DNA of 64,000 nucleotides from CAYREX01 sp964423505 (GCA_964423505.1 CAYREX010000003.1:1-64000), one strand, 5' to 3'. Counted from the first letter of the stretch, positions 16,920 to 26,071 are shown. A program made the numbers and translations. The notes: generated from the letters alone by a model not told the origin.

Positions 16920-17762
16920 ATGGCGACGAAGCGTACTGAGGGCAGGTCTCTCGAGCTCTACCTGAGGGAGATAGGTTGCAAGGAGACGCTCACCTCCGAG
17001 CAGGAGGCCAGCCTTGCGAAGAGGATAAGGGCCGGCGACCAGGATGCCCTGAACGAGCTCACCGAGGCGAACCTCAGGTTCGTTGTGAGCATCGCCAAGC
17101 AGTACGCCAACCAGGGGGTCGCCCTCGAGGACCTCATCAACGAGGGCAACGTCGGTCTCATAAGGGCGGCCAAGGGCTTCGACGAGACCAAGGGCTGCAG
17201 GTTCATCACCTATGCCGTATGGTGGATCAGGCAGGCGATACTCCAGGCGCTCGCCGAGCAGTCCCGCATAGTCAGGCTCCCGCTCAACAGGGTGGGCGAG
17301 CTGTACAAGATGGGCCGCGCCGCGAGGGAGCTGGGACATGCCCTGGGCAGGAATCCCACCACCAACGAGATAGCCGAGGAGCTGGACGTCTCAAGGGGGG
17401 ACGTCGAGGGGATGATGTCCATCCACAGCACCCATCTCTCGCTGGACAGCCCCGTCTACGAGGGCAGCGACAAGACCTTCCAGGAGATGATCTCCGACGA
17501 CGAGGACGTCCCGCCGGACGAAGCGGTGGTCCAGACCGCCATGAAGCGGAGCGTGGAGGGCATGCTGGACATACTCGACCAGCGGGAGCGCACTATCATC
17601 CAGCTCTTCTTCGGCATCAACACGGACAGGCGCCATACCCTTGCCGAGATAGGCAGGACCATGGGCATCAGCAGGGAGAGGGTCAGGCAGCTGAAGAACA
17701 GGGCCATCTCCAAGCTCCACGACAAGAGCGACAGCACGAACCTGCTGCTCTACCTCAGCTAG
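16920..17762 (+). CDS. rpoD: housekeeping-type sigma-70 factor, short FCB form
   Basis: A 280-residue sigma factor without region 1.1. It has region 1.2 (SLELYLREIGCKETLTSEQE), regions 2.1-2.4 (ANLRFVVSIAKQYANQGVAL, then FITYAVWWIRQAILQALAEQ), region 3 and region 4.2 with the helix-turn-helix GISRERVRQLKNRAISKL. Size and sequence match the primary sigma factor of Bacteroidetes and Chlorobi (about 286 residues) better than the 450-residue factor next to dnaG. Start ATG 16920 follows GGAAGG. It lies upstream of the M23 peptidase gene, 10 bases apart. Confidence 0.9.
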   Translation: MATKRTEGRSLELYLREIGCKETLTSEQEASLAKRIRAGDQDALNELTEANLRFVVSIAKQYANQGVALEDLINEGNVGLIRAAKGFDETKGCRFITYAVWWIRQAILQALAEQSRIVRLPLNRVGELYKMGRAARELGHALGRNPTTNEIAEELDVSRGDVEGMMSIHSTHLSLDSPVYEGSDKTFQEMISDDEDVPPDEAVVQTAMKRSVEGMLDILDQRERTIIQLFFGINTDRRHTLAEIGRTMGISRERVRQLKNRAISKLHDKSDSTNLLLYLS

Positions 17763-17772
17763 CCGGCCGACC

Positions 17773-18681
17773 ATGCCCCTGGGTACCCTCCATTGGATTC
17801 CGCACGGGTCCGGGGACAGGGGCCGGCCATTCCGCGTTACCAGGGCGAGGCTGCGGACGGTCATCCTGCTGGTGGCCCTGATCGTAACCGGACTATCCGC
17901 GGTCTCATTCCACCTGGGCCACCTGAGCGGTGTCGACAGGTCCTCCCGGGAGGAGGACCTGGAGATGGAGCTCCTCCGGGGAGAGCTATTCCATCTCTCC
18001 CAGAGGGTCTCCCTGGTTACGGAGACCCTCGAGGAGATATCCACCAGGGAGGAGCAGGTGCTCATGGCCGGGGCAGGCCTGAACATGGACTTCTCCGGCC
18101 TTCTGCCCGCCGAGAGGGGACCGGTCCAGCCGCCGGAGAAGGAGCTGTTCAGCTACATAGACGACCTGGAGCTGAGGCTGCTGCTGGCGGAGAGGCTGGC
18201 CGAGGCGGAGCTCCTGGCCTACGATTCCCTCTCCTCCTACCTTGTCGAAGTCTCCGACGAGCTGTGCAAGGTGCCGTCCATCTGGCCGACGGACGGTGTC
18301 TTCGTAAGCGACTTCGGACCGAGGATAGACCCTTTCACAGGTGCGGTTCGCTACCACAAGGGCATCGACATAGCGGCGCCGTCCGGCACACCTGTCTACG
18401 CGCCTGCCGACGGCGTGGTGACCTTCACGGGCTGGACCGGCGGCTGGGGTCTGAACGTGGTCGTCCGTCACACCGAGGACCTCTCCACCCGCTACGCCCA
18501 CTGCTCCTCGGCCTGCGCCAACGTGGGTCAGCGCGTCAGGAGGGGGGACCTCCTGGCCAGGGTGGGCTCCACCGGCAGGTCGGTCGCGCCTCACCTGCAC
18601 TACGAGGTGCTCATACAGGGGGTACAGGTCGACCCGGAGGACTATATCGTCGGTACCGGGCCGGAGGAGTCCGTCTTCTGA
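17773..18681 (+). CDS. M23 family peptidoglycan endopeptidase
   Basis: A 302-residue membrane-anchored protein. The N-terminal WIPHGSGDRGRPFRVTRARL is the usual short cytoplasmic tail of M23 proteins, followed by one membrane helix (TVILLVALIVTGLSAVSFHL), a coiled-coil linker and the LytM/M23 domain at the C-terminus. Zinc ligands are visible in HKGIDIAAPSGT (HxxxD) and HLHYE. It cleaves peptide cross-links in the periplasm, or it may be an EnvC/NlpD-type activator if inactive; the zinc residues are present, so it is likely active. Confidence 0.9.
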   Translation: MPLGTLHWIPHGSGDRGRPFRVTRARLRTVILLVALIVTGLSAVSFHLGHLSGVDRSSREEDLEMELLRGELFHLSQRVSLVTETLEEISTREEQVLMAGAGLNMDFSGLLPAERGPVQPPEKELFSYIDDLELRLLLAERLAEAELLAYDSLSSYLVEVSDELCKVPSIWPTDGVFVSDFGPRIDPFTGAVRYHKGIDIAAPSGTPVYAPADGVVTFTGWTGGWGLNVVVRHTEDLSTRYAHCSSACANVGQRVRRGDLLARVGSTGRSVAPHLHYEVLIQGVQVDPEDYIVGTGPEESVF

Positions 18682-18697
18682 GGGGGCTTCCCCCGGC

Positions 18698-19459
18698 GTG
18701 AGTGAGGAGGGCCGCACCGGCTCGCTCTGGGACCGATACGCGCCCTACTTCGTGAGGGAGGAGGAGGAGGTCTTCCCTCCCGACCCCATGGAGGAGGCCT
18801 TCTACCGTGACGTCAGGGCCGGGTTTCCCGGCCGCTGCCTGGAGCTCGGCGCCGGCAGCGGCAGGCTCACCCGCTGCCTTGCCGGCTCCGGCTGCGAGAC
18901 GGTCGCCCTGGAGCCCTCCGAGGCGATGCTCCGTCTCTTCGGAGAGGCTCTACCCGGTGTGCACAGGGTCCGAGGGACCGGCGCGCTGCTCCCGCATGCG
19001 GACGGCGCCTTCGACCTCGTGGTCTTCGGGTACAACGGAATCCACTGCGTGCTGGACCCGGCAGAGCGGGAGGGTCTCCTGCGCGAGGCGTGCAGGGTGC
19101 TCGCCCCGGGAGGATGTCTCCTGCTCGAGACCTGCCCCGCCTTCGCTACAAGGCCCTCGGAGCCGCCGACCCGCAGGTACGAGAGCGGGAGCGGTCGACG
19201 CAGGATGGTGCTGGTGGAGTCCGTCAGGCGCTCCCCGGACGGGGGAACAGTTATCTTCGACATGAGCTACTACCTGGGCGGCAGTACCGAGCCGGACAGG
19301 ATAACCCTGGAGCTGGCCGCCATCACGGCACCGGAGCTGATATCCGAGGTGAGGCGGGCGGGCCTTGCCGTGCGCAGCCTCTGGGGCGACTACGACCGCT
19401 CGCCGTGGGCCGGACGCCTCTCCCCGAGGCTCCTGCTCATGGCCTGCATGGAGGAGTGA
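18698..19459 (+). CDS. class I SAM-dependent methyltransferase
   Basis: A 253-residue methyltransferase of the Methyltransf_11/25 type: CLELGAGSGRLTRCLAGSG is the SAM motif, VALEPSEAMLRLF the acidic motif II, and FDLVVFGYNGIHCVLD motif IV. The C-terminal half has a beta-rich substrate domain. The start is GTG at 18698. The substrate is unknown. It lies 16 bases after the M23 gene and 3 bases before the tricorn-like gene, probably in the same transcript. Confidence 0.85.
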   Translation: MSEEGRTGSLWDRYAPYFVREEEEVFPPDPMEEAFYRDVRAGFPGRCLELGAGSGRLTRCLAGSGCETVALEPSEAMLRLFGEALPGVHRVRGTGALLPHADGAFDLVVFGYNGIHCVLDPAEREGLLREACRVLAPGGCLLLETCPAFATRPSEPPTRRYESGSGRRRMVLVESVRRSPDGGTVIFDMSYYLGGSTEPDRITLELAAITAPELISEVRRAGLAVRSLWGDYDRSPWAGRLSPRLLLMACMEE

Positions 19460-19462
19460 CCG

Positions 19463-22400
19463 ATGATCATCCTTGCTATCGCAGCCCTGCTGGGGGGTCT
19501 GCAGCCCGGCGGCAACGACCCGCGCTACCCGAGCCTCTCCCCGGCCGGCGACAGGGTGGCGTTCTCTCTCAGGGGAGATCTCTGGATGGTCCCCGCGGCG
19601 GGCGGGGACATGCGATTCCTGGCAGGCGGCGAGCACTACGAGTACGCGCCGGAGTGGTCGCCGGACGGCTCCATGATAGCCTTCACCAGCGACAGGAGCG
19701 GTGGAGGGGACGTCTACGTGATGCCCTCCGGCGGCGGCATCTCCACCAGGCTCACCTTCCATTCGATGGAGGACAGGGTGGTGGGCTGGTCCGCCGGCTC
19801 CGACAGCGTGCTGTTCGTCTCCTCGAGGCACGGGACCGAGCCCTGGGTCTGGTCGGTCCCTCTATCGGGCGGCACCCCGGTGCCGGCTGCCCGCGTCGGT
19901 GCCGAGGAAGCCTGTCCCACGCCGTCGGGCCTTGTCGTGGAGCGGGGCTACACCCCCTGGTGGAGGCGGCGCTACGAGGGCTCCGCCTCGCGCGACCTCT
20001 GGATACGGAGCGGCGACGGGTGGGACCTCCTGGCCGGTACGGGGCTGGACGAGTCCTGGCCGATGTACGACCGCGGCACGGGGATGCTCCTCTACGTCCG
20101 CGAGGACGGGCAGGGTGACGCCGCCATATGGGGCGTCCCTGTCCGGGGGGGCGAGCCGGCCCTCCTCGTCTCCGTCCAGGGGGACCTGACCTTTCCCTCT
20201 ATCGCTGCGGACGGAGGCCTCGTGGCCGTCGAGCACGAAGGTGGGATAGTCCTGGTCGACACGGGGGACCGGACTGTCCGGGAGCTCTCCGTAGACCCGT
20301 CGGCGGATCTTGCCGTTAACCAGTCCTACGGCGAGACCGTGGGGTACTACACCGGCGAGATCGACGTCGACAGGGAGGGTACCGGCATCGCCCTCGGAAC
20401 CGATGGCGACCTCTTCGCAGGCATGATATCGGATGGCGAGATAGAGGACCCGGTCGTGGTCGCCTCAACCCCGGCCATAGAGGCCTCGCCGGCCTGGAGC
20501 CCGGACGGCGACCTTCTCGCCTTCACCAGGGAGTCCGGCGGCCGCATCGAGCTCCTCATCGCGCACCCGGCCCCCGGCGACACGGCGCTCTGGCAGAGCG
20601 GCTCCCCCACGATCGAGGTGCTGGAGACGGAGACGGATGTCGCGAGCGACCCGGCGTGGTCTCCGGACGGCACGATGATCTCCTTCCTGGACGCAAGCGG
20701 CAGGCTCCACGTGGTCCGGTCGGGGGTTGGCGGCTCCGAGCAGGTCTGCGACACGCCGGACATCCTTCACCATGCGTTCAGCCCGGACGGCCGCTACATA
20801 GCCTTCAGCGTACCCGTGCTGGCCCATCGGGAGGAGGTTTTCGTCGTCCCGTCGACCGGGGGAGAGCCGGTCAACGTCAGCAGGCACTCCAACGACGACT
20901 TCCAGCCCTTCTGGCCCGAGGACGGCAGGCGACTGGTCTTCGCCAGCAGGACGGACGACGGCGAGTACATGCTCAGGCAGGTCTGGCTCAGGCGGGAGGA
21001 CTGGGATGCGGACGAGGAGGAGCGCGAGGAGCTCATCGACTCGCCGGTCCAGGCTGTGGAGATCGACTTCGATGGTATCCGGCGCAGGACCGAGACCCTC
21101 TGCACCGTGGAGGGCTGGTACGACTTCTACGGGGCCTCCCCGGACGGCCGCCTGTTCGCCTTCCCCGGCTGGGACAGCAGCGACAGGATGGACCTCTGGA
21201 CCGTGGACTGGAAGGGGGAGTCGCTGGAGCGGCTGACATGGTCCTCGGAGAGTCCCTGGAACATCACCGTCACCGAGGACGAGACCATCTACTACGTCTC
21301 GGCCGGTGGGGCGGTCCGCTCCGCCACGGTTGCCGGCTCACAGAGCACCTACGGCTGGCGCATGCCGGTCTGGCGGGACCTGCCGGCGCTCAGGGCCGTC
21401 AAGTTCGACCAGGCCTGGAGGCTGCTGAGGGACGGCTTCTACGACCCGGCCATGCACGACACCGACTGGACGGCGGCCAGAGAGAGGTACCGCGAGAGGG
21501 CGGCGGCGTGCGTCACCGACGAGGAGTTCAACGACGTGGTAAGGAGGATGCTCGGCGAGCTCTCCGCCTCTCACCTCGGAATCTGGGGTCCGTGGTCCTA
21601 CAACCCGGCTCCCCGGGCCGGATGCCTGGGCGTGTTGCCGGACTACGGCTGGACCGGCGAGGGGATCCTGGTGGACAGCGTCATACCCTACTCCCCCGCG
21701 GACCTCGAGGGGAGCAGGCTCGAGCCCGGGGACAGGATACTCTCCGTTCACGGGATGGAGGTCGGCCCCGGAGCCAACCTGAGCAGGGCGCTACTGCAGC
21801 GGTCCGGCACGGAGACCGTCCTCGAGGTCCGACGCGGCGGCGAGCTTGTCGAGGTTGTCATCGATCCGGTCTCCGCGTGGGAGATATCCAGGCTCGCCTA
21901 CGAGGCCTGGGTCGACGCTAACAGGCGCGCCGTCTCGCGCCTTACGGACAACAGCGTCGGCTACCTCCACATACCGTCCATGAGCGGCTCCGGAGTGGAG
22001 GACTTCAGGAGCGACCTCTTCGCCGAGGGCCTCGGCCGGGAGGCGATGATCGTGGACATCAGGGACAACGGCGGGGGGAGCACCCACGACGAGATACTGA
22101 GGGAGCTGCGCAGGCCCGTCTACAGCTACTCGATGGACCGCTACGGAAACTCCACGCTCGAGCCGCTCGGCGTATGGCAGGGACCGCTCGTCCTGATAAT
22201 CAACGAGCGCTGCTACTCCGACGCCGAGATATTCCCGGCCGGATGGAAGGAGCTCGACCTGGGGCCGGTAGTGGGGGAGAGTACGTACGGGGCTGTGATA
22301 GGCACCGTCAACGTCGACCTCTTCGACGGCGCCACCTTCAGGATACCCTCAACCGGGTGGTTCACCGTAGAGGGCACGAACCTGGAGAACACCGGCGTCG

Positions 22401-22501
22401 CCCCGGACGTCAGGGTGGTGGAGCTGCCGGGGGACGCCGCCTCGGGCATCGACCGTCAGCTGGAGGCGGCCGCCGGCATCGCGCTGGAGCTCCTGGAGTA
22501 G
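19463..22501 (+). CDS. tricorn protease homologue (S41 peptidase with beta-propellers)
   Basis: A 1012-residue protein with the tricorn layout: WD40/PD40-like propeller repeats (for example PRYPSLSPAGDRVAFSLRG and SPDGSMIAFTSDRSGG) over the first 640 residues, a helical C1 domain, a PDZ domain (about 715-800) and an S41 serine protease core. Catalytic residues can be placed: Ser-His in ELSASHLGIW (near 703) and the nucleophile Ser in INERCYSDAEIF (near 918). Tricorn degrades oligopeptides from larger proteases. The N-terminus MIILAIAALLGGLQ is hydrophobic and may be a signal peptide, so this copy may be periplasmic. Confidence 0.92.
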   Translation: MIILAIAALLGGLQPGGNDPRYPSLSPAGDRVAFSLRGDLWMVPAAGGDMRFLAGGEHYEYAPEWSPDGSMIAFTSDRSGGGDVYVMPSGGGISTRLTFHSMEDRVVGWSAGSDSVLFVSSRHGTEPWVWSVPLSGGTPVPAARVGAEEACPTPSGLVVERGYTPWWRRRYEGSASRDLWIRSGDGWDLLAGTGLDESWPMYDRGTGMLLYVREDGQGDAAIWGVPVRGGEPALLVSVQGDLTFPSIAADGGLVAVEHEGGIVLVDTGDRTVRELSVDPSADLAVNQSYGETVGYYTGEIDVDREGTGIALGTDGDLFAGMISDGEIEDPVVVASTPAIEASPAWSPDGDLLAFTRESGGRIELLIAHPAPGDTALWQSGSPTIEVLETETDVASDPAWSPDGTMISFLDASGRLHVVRSGVGGSEQVCDTPDILHHAFSPDGRYIAFSVPVLAHREEVFVVPSTGGEPVNVSRHSNDDFQPFWPEDGRRLVFASRTDDGEYMLRQVWLRREDWDADEEEREELIDSPVQAVEIDFDGIRRRTETLCTVEGWYDFYGASPDGRLFAFPGWDSSDRMDLWTVDWKGESLERLTWSSESPWNITVTEDETIYYVSAGGAVRSATVAGSQSTYGWRMPVWRDLPALRAVKFDQAWRLLRDGFYDPAMHDTDWTAARERYRERAAACVTDEEFNDVVRRMLGELSASHLGIWGPWSYNPAPRAGCLGVLPDYGWTGEGILVDSVIPYSPADLEGSRLEPGDRILSVHGMEVGPGANLSRALLQRSGTETVLEVRRGGELVEVVIDPVSAWEISRLAYEAWVDANRRAVSRLTDNSVGYLHIPSMSGSGVEDFRSDLFAEGLGREAMIVDIRDNGGGSTHDEILRELRRPVYSYSMDRYGNSTLEPLGVWQGPLVLIINERCYSDAEIFPAGWKELDLGPVVGESTYGAVIGTVNVDLFDGATFRIPSTGWFTVEGTNLENTGVAPDVRVVELPGDAASGIDRQLEAAAGIALELLE

Positions 22502-22643
22502 GGCCCCGGAGCAGCGTCCGTCCTGCTGCATGTCATCCGTATCAGTTCGACGCCCCTGCCAGAGGTCGGCGGCACCCTGCGGGGAAGGGAGAGCCATCTC
22601 GACTTCGGCAACCTGATTACGCAGCCGAAACAGAGGAGCCTCA

Positions 22644-22672
22644 TTGACATGGCCCCGCCCTGCTCTCATGCT
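22644..22672 (+). promoter_or_regulatory. putative promoter of the C25 protease gene
   Basis: TTGACA (22644-22649), a 17-base spacer and a weak -10, CATGCT (22667-22672), precede the C25 protease by about 110 bases. A stable hairpin (22736-22764; GATGCGGGACC pairing with GGTCCC and GCATC) follows in the predicted leader, just before the GGAGG of the gene. The rest of the gap 22502-22643 shows nothing recognisable. Confidence 0.4.
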
Positions 22673-22783
22673 TGAATCTTGCCGGGAACCGACGCGAGCA
22701 CCGCGTGTTGGCTCTATACGGATACAGAAACGCTCGATGCGGGACCCCAGGGTCCCGTAGCATCCCCAAGACGGAGGTACGCA

Positions 22784-25018
22784 ATGCCGAAGATCCTTCT
22801 CGCAGCCCTTGTCGTCGTCTCGATGGCGAGCGCGGGCGTGGTCTACAGGGCTCCGGAGGTCGAGGAGCCGGCCCAGTGGCTCGGCCGGGACCAGGGCTCC
22901 CTCGTCAGGTTCGACCTCCCGCTGCTCACGGCTGAGACGAAGCCGGAGGACGGCTTCGGCAGCGCCACCACCTTCAGGATACCGGGAGAGGGCCTCATGG
23001 CCGACCTGGGCAGGCCGGACCTGCCGGTCGTTCGCAGGATGGTTCAGGTCCCGGAGACTGGCGGCGTGGAGGTGGAGATAGTCTCTCAGGAGACCCATCT
23101 GCTCGGCATCTACGACGTCGCTCCCTACATCGGCTCCCCGACCAGGAGCGGCGACCGGCCGGACTACAGGATGGACGAGAGCGTATACGGCTCCCCCGGG
23201 CCCTTCCCCGAGCAGCCGGTCACCCTCGAGTCGGTACGGATACTCAGGGACATCAGGGTCGCATGGCTCACCTACAACCCCGTGAGGGTCGACCCGGTCA
23301 CCGGCGAGACCTGGCTCACCACCTCGGTGACCGTCAGGCTCGTCAGCGCGGGAGAGGGAGAGAACGAGCTCAGGAGGAGGTCCAGCACCCTCACCAGGAG
23401 CTTCATGCCCATGTACCGCGAGGTGCTCGGCTTCGACGACTCCCGTGACACCGGCGACGGCTGCTACCTGGTCATCACCACCGACGAGGGCTACGGCTAC
23501 GTAGAGAGCCTCGTCGACTGGAAGCGTGAGAAGGGCTGGCCGGTGGTGTTCGGCAGGGTACCGGACATCGGCAGCACAGCCTCCGCGATAGACGACTACA
23601 TCGAGGACGCCTTCAACACCTGGGACGTCCCGCCGGAGTACGTGCTGATAGTCGGGGACGAGGATGTCGTCCCGACCCCCTACTACAGCGGCAACGCCGC
23701 CGACAACCAATACGGGGTCATCGGCTCCGGGTGCGTGCCCTCCATACACGTGGGCAGGCTGTGCGGTGGAGATACCGATGCCCTGGCCTACGTCGCCTGG
23801 AAGATAGAGGAGTACGAGTCGAACCCGCACCAGCCGGCGACCAGCTGGTTCCAGAACGCGATAAGCATAGGCTCCACGGACTTCAACGACCCCGAGCACT
23901 CCTGGGAGTACGCCCAGATATTCATGGGCGCCGGTATGACGGTGGACTACTTCTGCAGCGAGGGCGGCATGTCGCCCACCCCGACGAACGTCTTCAACTC
24001 CATAGAGGAGGGCAAGTCGCTGATCAGCTTCATCGGCCACGGCAGCATGACCAGCTGGTCCAGCCCCTCCTGCGGCGACATCTCCGACGTCCAGGCGCTC
24101 TCCAACGGTCCAATGTACCCGTGGATAAACTCCATCGCCTGCTACAACGGGGCCTTCGATGACGGCTACTGCTTCGCCGAGGCCTGGATGGGCGAGGGCT
24201 CCACGTCCGACCCCAAGGGTGCCATCGGCATGATGGCGGCCACCACCGCGAGCCCGGTCGGCCAGACCGACAGCCTCGCCGAGTACACCTTCAGGGGCTA
24301 CTTCGAGGAGGACATCTGGCGCATGGGCAACGCCGTCGACTACGGCAAGATGATGGTGGAGGTCTTCTACGGCTCCGGGGCGGTAAGCAACAACAACATG
24401 CACATGATATTCGGATGCCCCGAGACCGACATCTTCACCGAGACATCACCCATGCCCTACGTTACGGCCGAACACCCGGACTACATCTACGAGGGCTCCT
24501 GGACGCTCACCGGTTACCTGGGCGGGACGGCCCAGGAGGGCATACTGGTGGGCCTGGTCCAGGATGACAGCCTGCTGGCCAGGGGCTTCACCGGGGCGGA
24601 CGGCATACTCACCCTCGACGTACCGGCGGTGCCCAGCGGCGAGGACGTCATCGTCACCTGCACGTACCACAACGGTTATCCCTACGTCGGCAGCGCCACA
24701 CCGGGTACCGGAGTGGGCGGCGGTTACGCCGGGACGCCGGCGACTCTCTCGCTGGCGCAGCCCTCGCCGAACCCCGCCAGGGGGTCCACGGTGATAGGCT
24801 ACGCCACCGGCAGCGCCGGCACCGCAGAGCTCTCCGTGTTCGACATGTCGGGCAGGAGGGTCGCCACGCTGGTCAGCGGAGAGCACGCCGCCGGCGAGCA
24901 CAGCATGGTCTGGGACGGCAGGGACTCCGGCGGCACTAGGGTGCCGGACGGCGTCTACATGATAAGGCTCGACACCGGTGAGGGCTCCCTCACCAGGACC
25001 TGCCTGATGATCGACTGA
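22784..25018 (+). CDS. gingipain-like C25 cysteine protease with C-terminal FlgD/T9SS-like sorting domain
   Basis: A 744-residue secreted protease. It has a signal peptide (ILLAALVVVSMASAG), an N-terminal prodomain, and a caspase-like C25 domain with catalytic His in SFIGHGSM (near residue 418) and Cys in IACYNGAFDD (near 453). The last 90 residues (from about 653) form a type A sorting domain: QPSPNPARG, VFDMSGRRVATLV, WDGRDSGG and DGVYMIRLD. In Bacteroidetes such domains direct export by the type IX secretion system. The start at 22784 follows GGAGG. It is monocistronic, with its own promoter and terminator. Confidence 0.93.
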   Translation: MPKILLAALVVVSMASAGVVYRAPEVEEPAQWLGRDQGSLVRFDLPLLTAETKPEDGFGSATTFRIPGEGLMADLGRPDLPVVRRMVQVPETGGVEVEIVSQETHLLGIYDVAPYIGSPTRSGDRPDYRMDESVYGSPGPFPEQPVTLESVRILRDIRVAWLTYNPVRVDPVTGETWLTTSVTVRLVSAGEGENELRRRSSTLTRSFMPMYREVLGFDDSRDTGDGCYLVITTDEGYGYVESLVDWKREKGWPVVFGRVPDIGSTASAIDDYIEDAFNTWDVPPEYVLIVGDEDVVPTPYYSGNAADNQYGVIGSGCVPSIHVGRLCGGDTDALAYVAWKIEEYESNPHQPATSWFQNAISIGSTDFNDPEHSWEYAQIFMGAGMTVDYFCSEGGMSPTPTNVFNSIEEGKSLISFIGHGSMTSWSSPSCGDISDVQALSNGPMYPWINSIACYNGAFDDGYCFAEAWMGEGSTSDPKGAIGMMAATTASPVGQTDSLAEYTFRGYFEEDIWRMGNAVDYGKMMVEVFYGSGAVSNNNMHMIFGCPETDIFTETSPMPYVTAEHPDYIYEGSWTLTGYLGGTAQEGILVGLVQDDSLLARGFTGADGILTLDVPAVPSGEDVIVTCTYHNGYPYVGSATPGTGVGGGYAGTPATLSLAQPSPNPARGSTVIGYATGSAGTAELSVFDMSGRRVATLVSGEHAAGEHSMVWDGRDSGGTRVPDGVYMIRLDTGEGSLTRTCLMID

Positions 25019-25049
25019 CCGACGGCACAGCCGAACGGCTGAACAGAGC

Positions 25050-25081
25050 GGAGCCCCGGGACCCCCGGGGCTCCCTCTTTT
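25050..25081 (+). terminator. intrinsic terminator after the C25 protease gene
   Basis: A perfect 11-base-pair GC stem, GGAGCCCCGGG with CCCGGGGCTCC, has a 3-base loop and is followed by CTCTTTT. It ends the C25 protease transcript. The palindromic element begins immediately after the T tract. Confidence 0.9.
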
Positions 25082-25082
25082 C

Positions 25083-25204
25083 GGGGTCGGGCCAAGATAA
25101 CTAAGAAAGCCGTCGGATTATTTCACTAGCAAAGGATAGCGCTTCAATTACTGTTGAGATGGGGGATATATGGTCAGCTTTCTTAGTTATCTTGGCCCGA
25201 CCCC
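25083..25204. mobile_element. 122-bp palindromic element with 28-base perfect inverted arms (MITE/REP-like)
   Basis: Bases 25083-25110 (starting GGGGTCGGGCC) are the exact reverse complement of 25177-25204 (ending GGCCCGACCCC). The 66-base middle is AT-rich (about 42 percent GC by eye), unlike its GC-rich surroundings, and has no ORF. No target duplication is clear. It resembles non-autonomous palindromic elements of the REP type that are mobilised in trans by Y1/RAYT transposases, but no transposase lies in the window. Confidence 0.75.
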
Positions 25205-25412
25205 CTCCGCTCCTCGTGTGGCGCAGGGTTGACGGGAAGGGCGTCAGGCAGGAGATTAGAGCCCGCTTGCACCTTGCCCGCGGGACTGGGTAGTTCATTG
25301 CGGGTCGATCCGGCAGCGACCGTCTCAGAACGGCTCATCCCCGGGCGGGGATGTTGCGCCGGACCGCCGCCTCGGAGGATGCGGCGGGGTGCGGAACCAG
25401 ACGGAGGTCTGA
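25205..25412 (+). other. rpsD leader region
   Basis: This gap between the palindromic element and rpsD holds a TTGACG (25229-25234) and a TTGCAC with TAGTTC (from about 25267) as weak promoter candidates, and a hairpin CCGCCGC/GCGGCGG near the rpsD start. S4 often represses its own mRNA through a structured leader in other bacteria; nothing here proves that. Confidence 0.3.
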
Positions 25413-26021
25413 ATGGCGCGCTACAGAGGACCGAGGATGCGGAAGGTCAGGTCGCTCGGACCGCTTCCTGGCCTCACCAGGAAGGACCCGCGGAACCCGA
25501 ACCCGCCGGGCGAGCACGGGGGCAGGTGGCGGAGGGGACGCTCCTCGACCTACAGGCTCCAGCTCATAGAGAAGCAGAAGATACGCTACAACTACGGCCT
25601 CTCCGAGAAGAAGCTGCGAAACTACTTCTCCAAGGCCGCCGCAATGACCGGTGAGACCGGCCACAACCTGCTCCAGCTGATAGAGCGAAGGCTCGACAAC
25701 GTGCTTGCCCGCAGCGGCTTCGTCCGCACGATACCCGCGGCCAGGCAGATGGTCGGCCACGGACACGTCACGGTGAACGGCAGGAAGGTGGACATACCCT
25801 CCTACTCGCTCAAGGTCGGCGACGTGGTCTCCCTGAGGGAGAAGAGCAGGAATCTCAAGGTTGTCGAGAAGAACATCGCCGAGGGCGCCGGGATAGGCGT
25901 CCCAGCCTACCTGGACGTGGACCCGGGCTCGCGGAAGATAACCTTCAAGGCCCTCCCCGCGAGGGAGGACGTCCCGATAGAGGTGGACGAGCGGATGGTC
26001 GTGGAGTTCTACTCCAAGTAG
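25413..26021 (+). CDS. rpsD: 30S ribosomal protein S4
   Basis: A 202-residue S4, a primary 16S rRNA-binding protein of the small subunit. It contains the conserved QKIRYNYGLSEKKLRNYF, the S4 RNA-binding domain (RLDNVLARSGFVRTIPAARQ, VTVNGRKVDIPSY) and the C-terminal VEFYSK. The N-terminal zinc-finger cysteines of many S4 proteins are missing (MARYRGPRMRKVRSLG), so this is a Cys-less form. It stands alone, not in the rpsM-rpsK-rpoA cluster. ATG 25413 is preceded by GGAGGTCTGA, and a strong terminator follows the gene. Confidence 0.97.
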   Translation: MARYRGPRMRKVRSLGPLPGLTRKDPRNPNPPGEHGGRWRRGRSSTYRLQLIEKQKIRYNYGLSEKKLRNYFSKAAAMTGETGHNLLQLIERRLDNVLARSGFVRTIPAARQMVGHGHVTVNGRKVDIPSYSLKVGDVVSLREKSRNLKVVEKNIAEGAGIGVPAYLDVDPGSRKITFKALPAREDVPIEVDERMVVEFYSK

Positions 26022-26043
26022 GTCGTAGACCGGTACAGAGAAC

Positions 26044-26071
26044 GAGGGCCGGGGCGATCGCCCCGGCCCTC
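26044..26071 (+). terminator. intrinsic terminator after rpsD
   Basis: A 12-base-pair perfect stem, GAGGGCCGGGGC with GCCCCGGCCCTC, has a GATC loop and is followed by a short CT-rich tract. It may also serve the minus-strand lipoprotein gene that ends at 26106. Confidence 0.8.

Noticed and set aside
22502..22783. The gap before the C25 protease examined for a tRNA or small gene.
   Set aside because: There is a hairpin but no cloverleaf, CCA end or convincing short reading frame.
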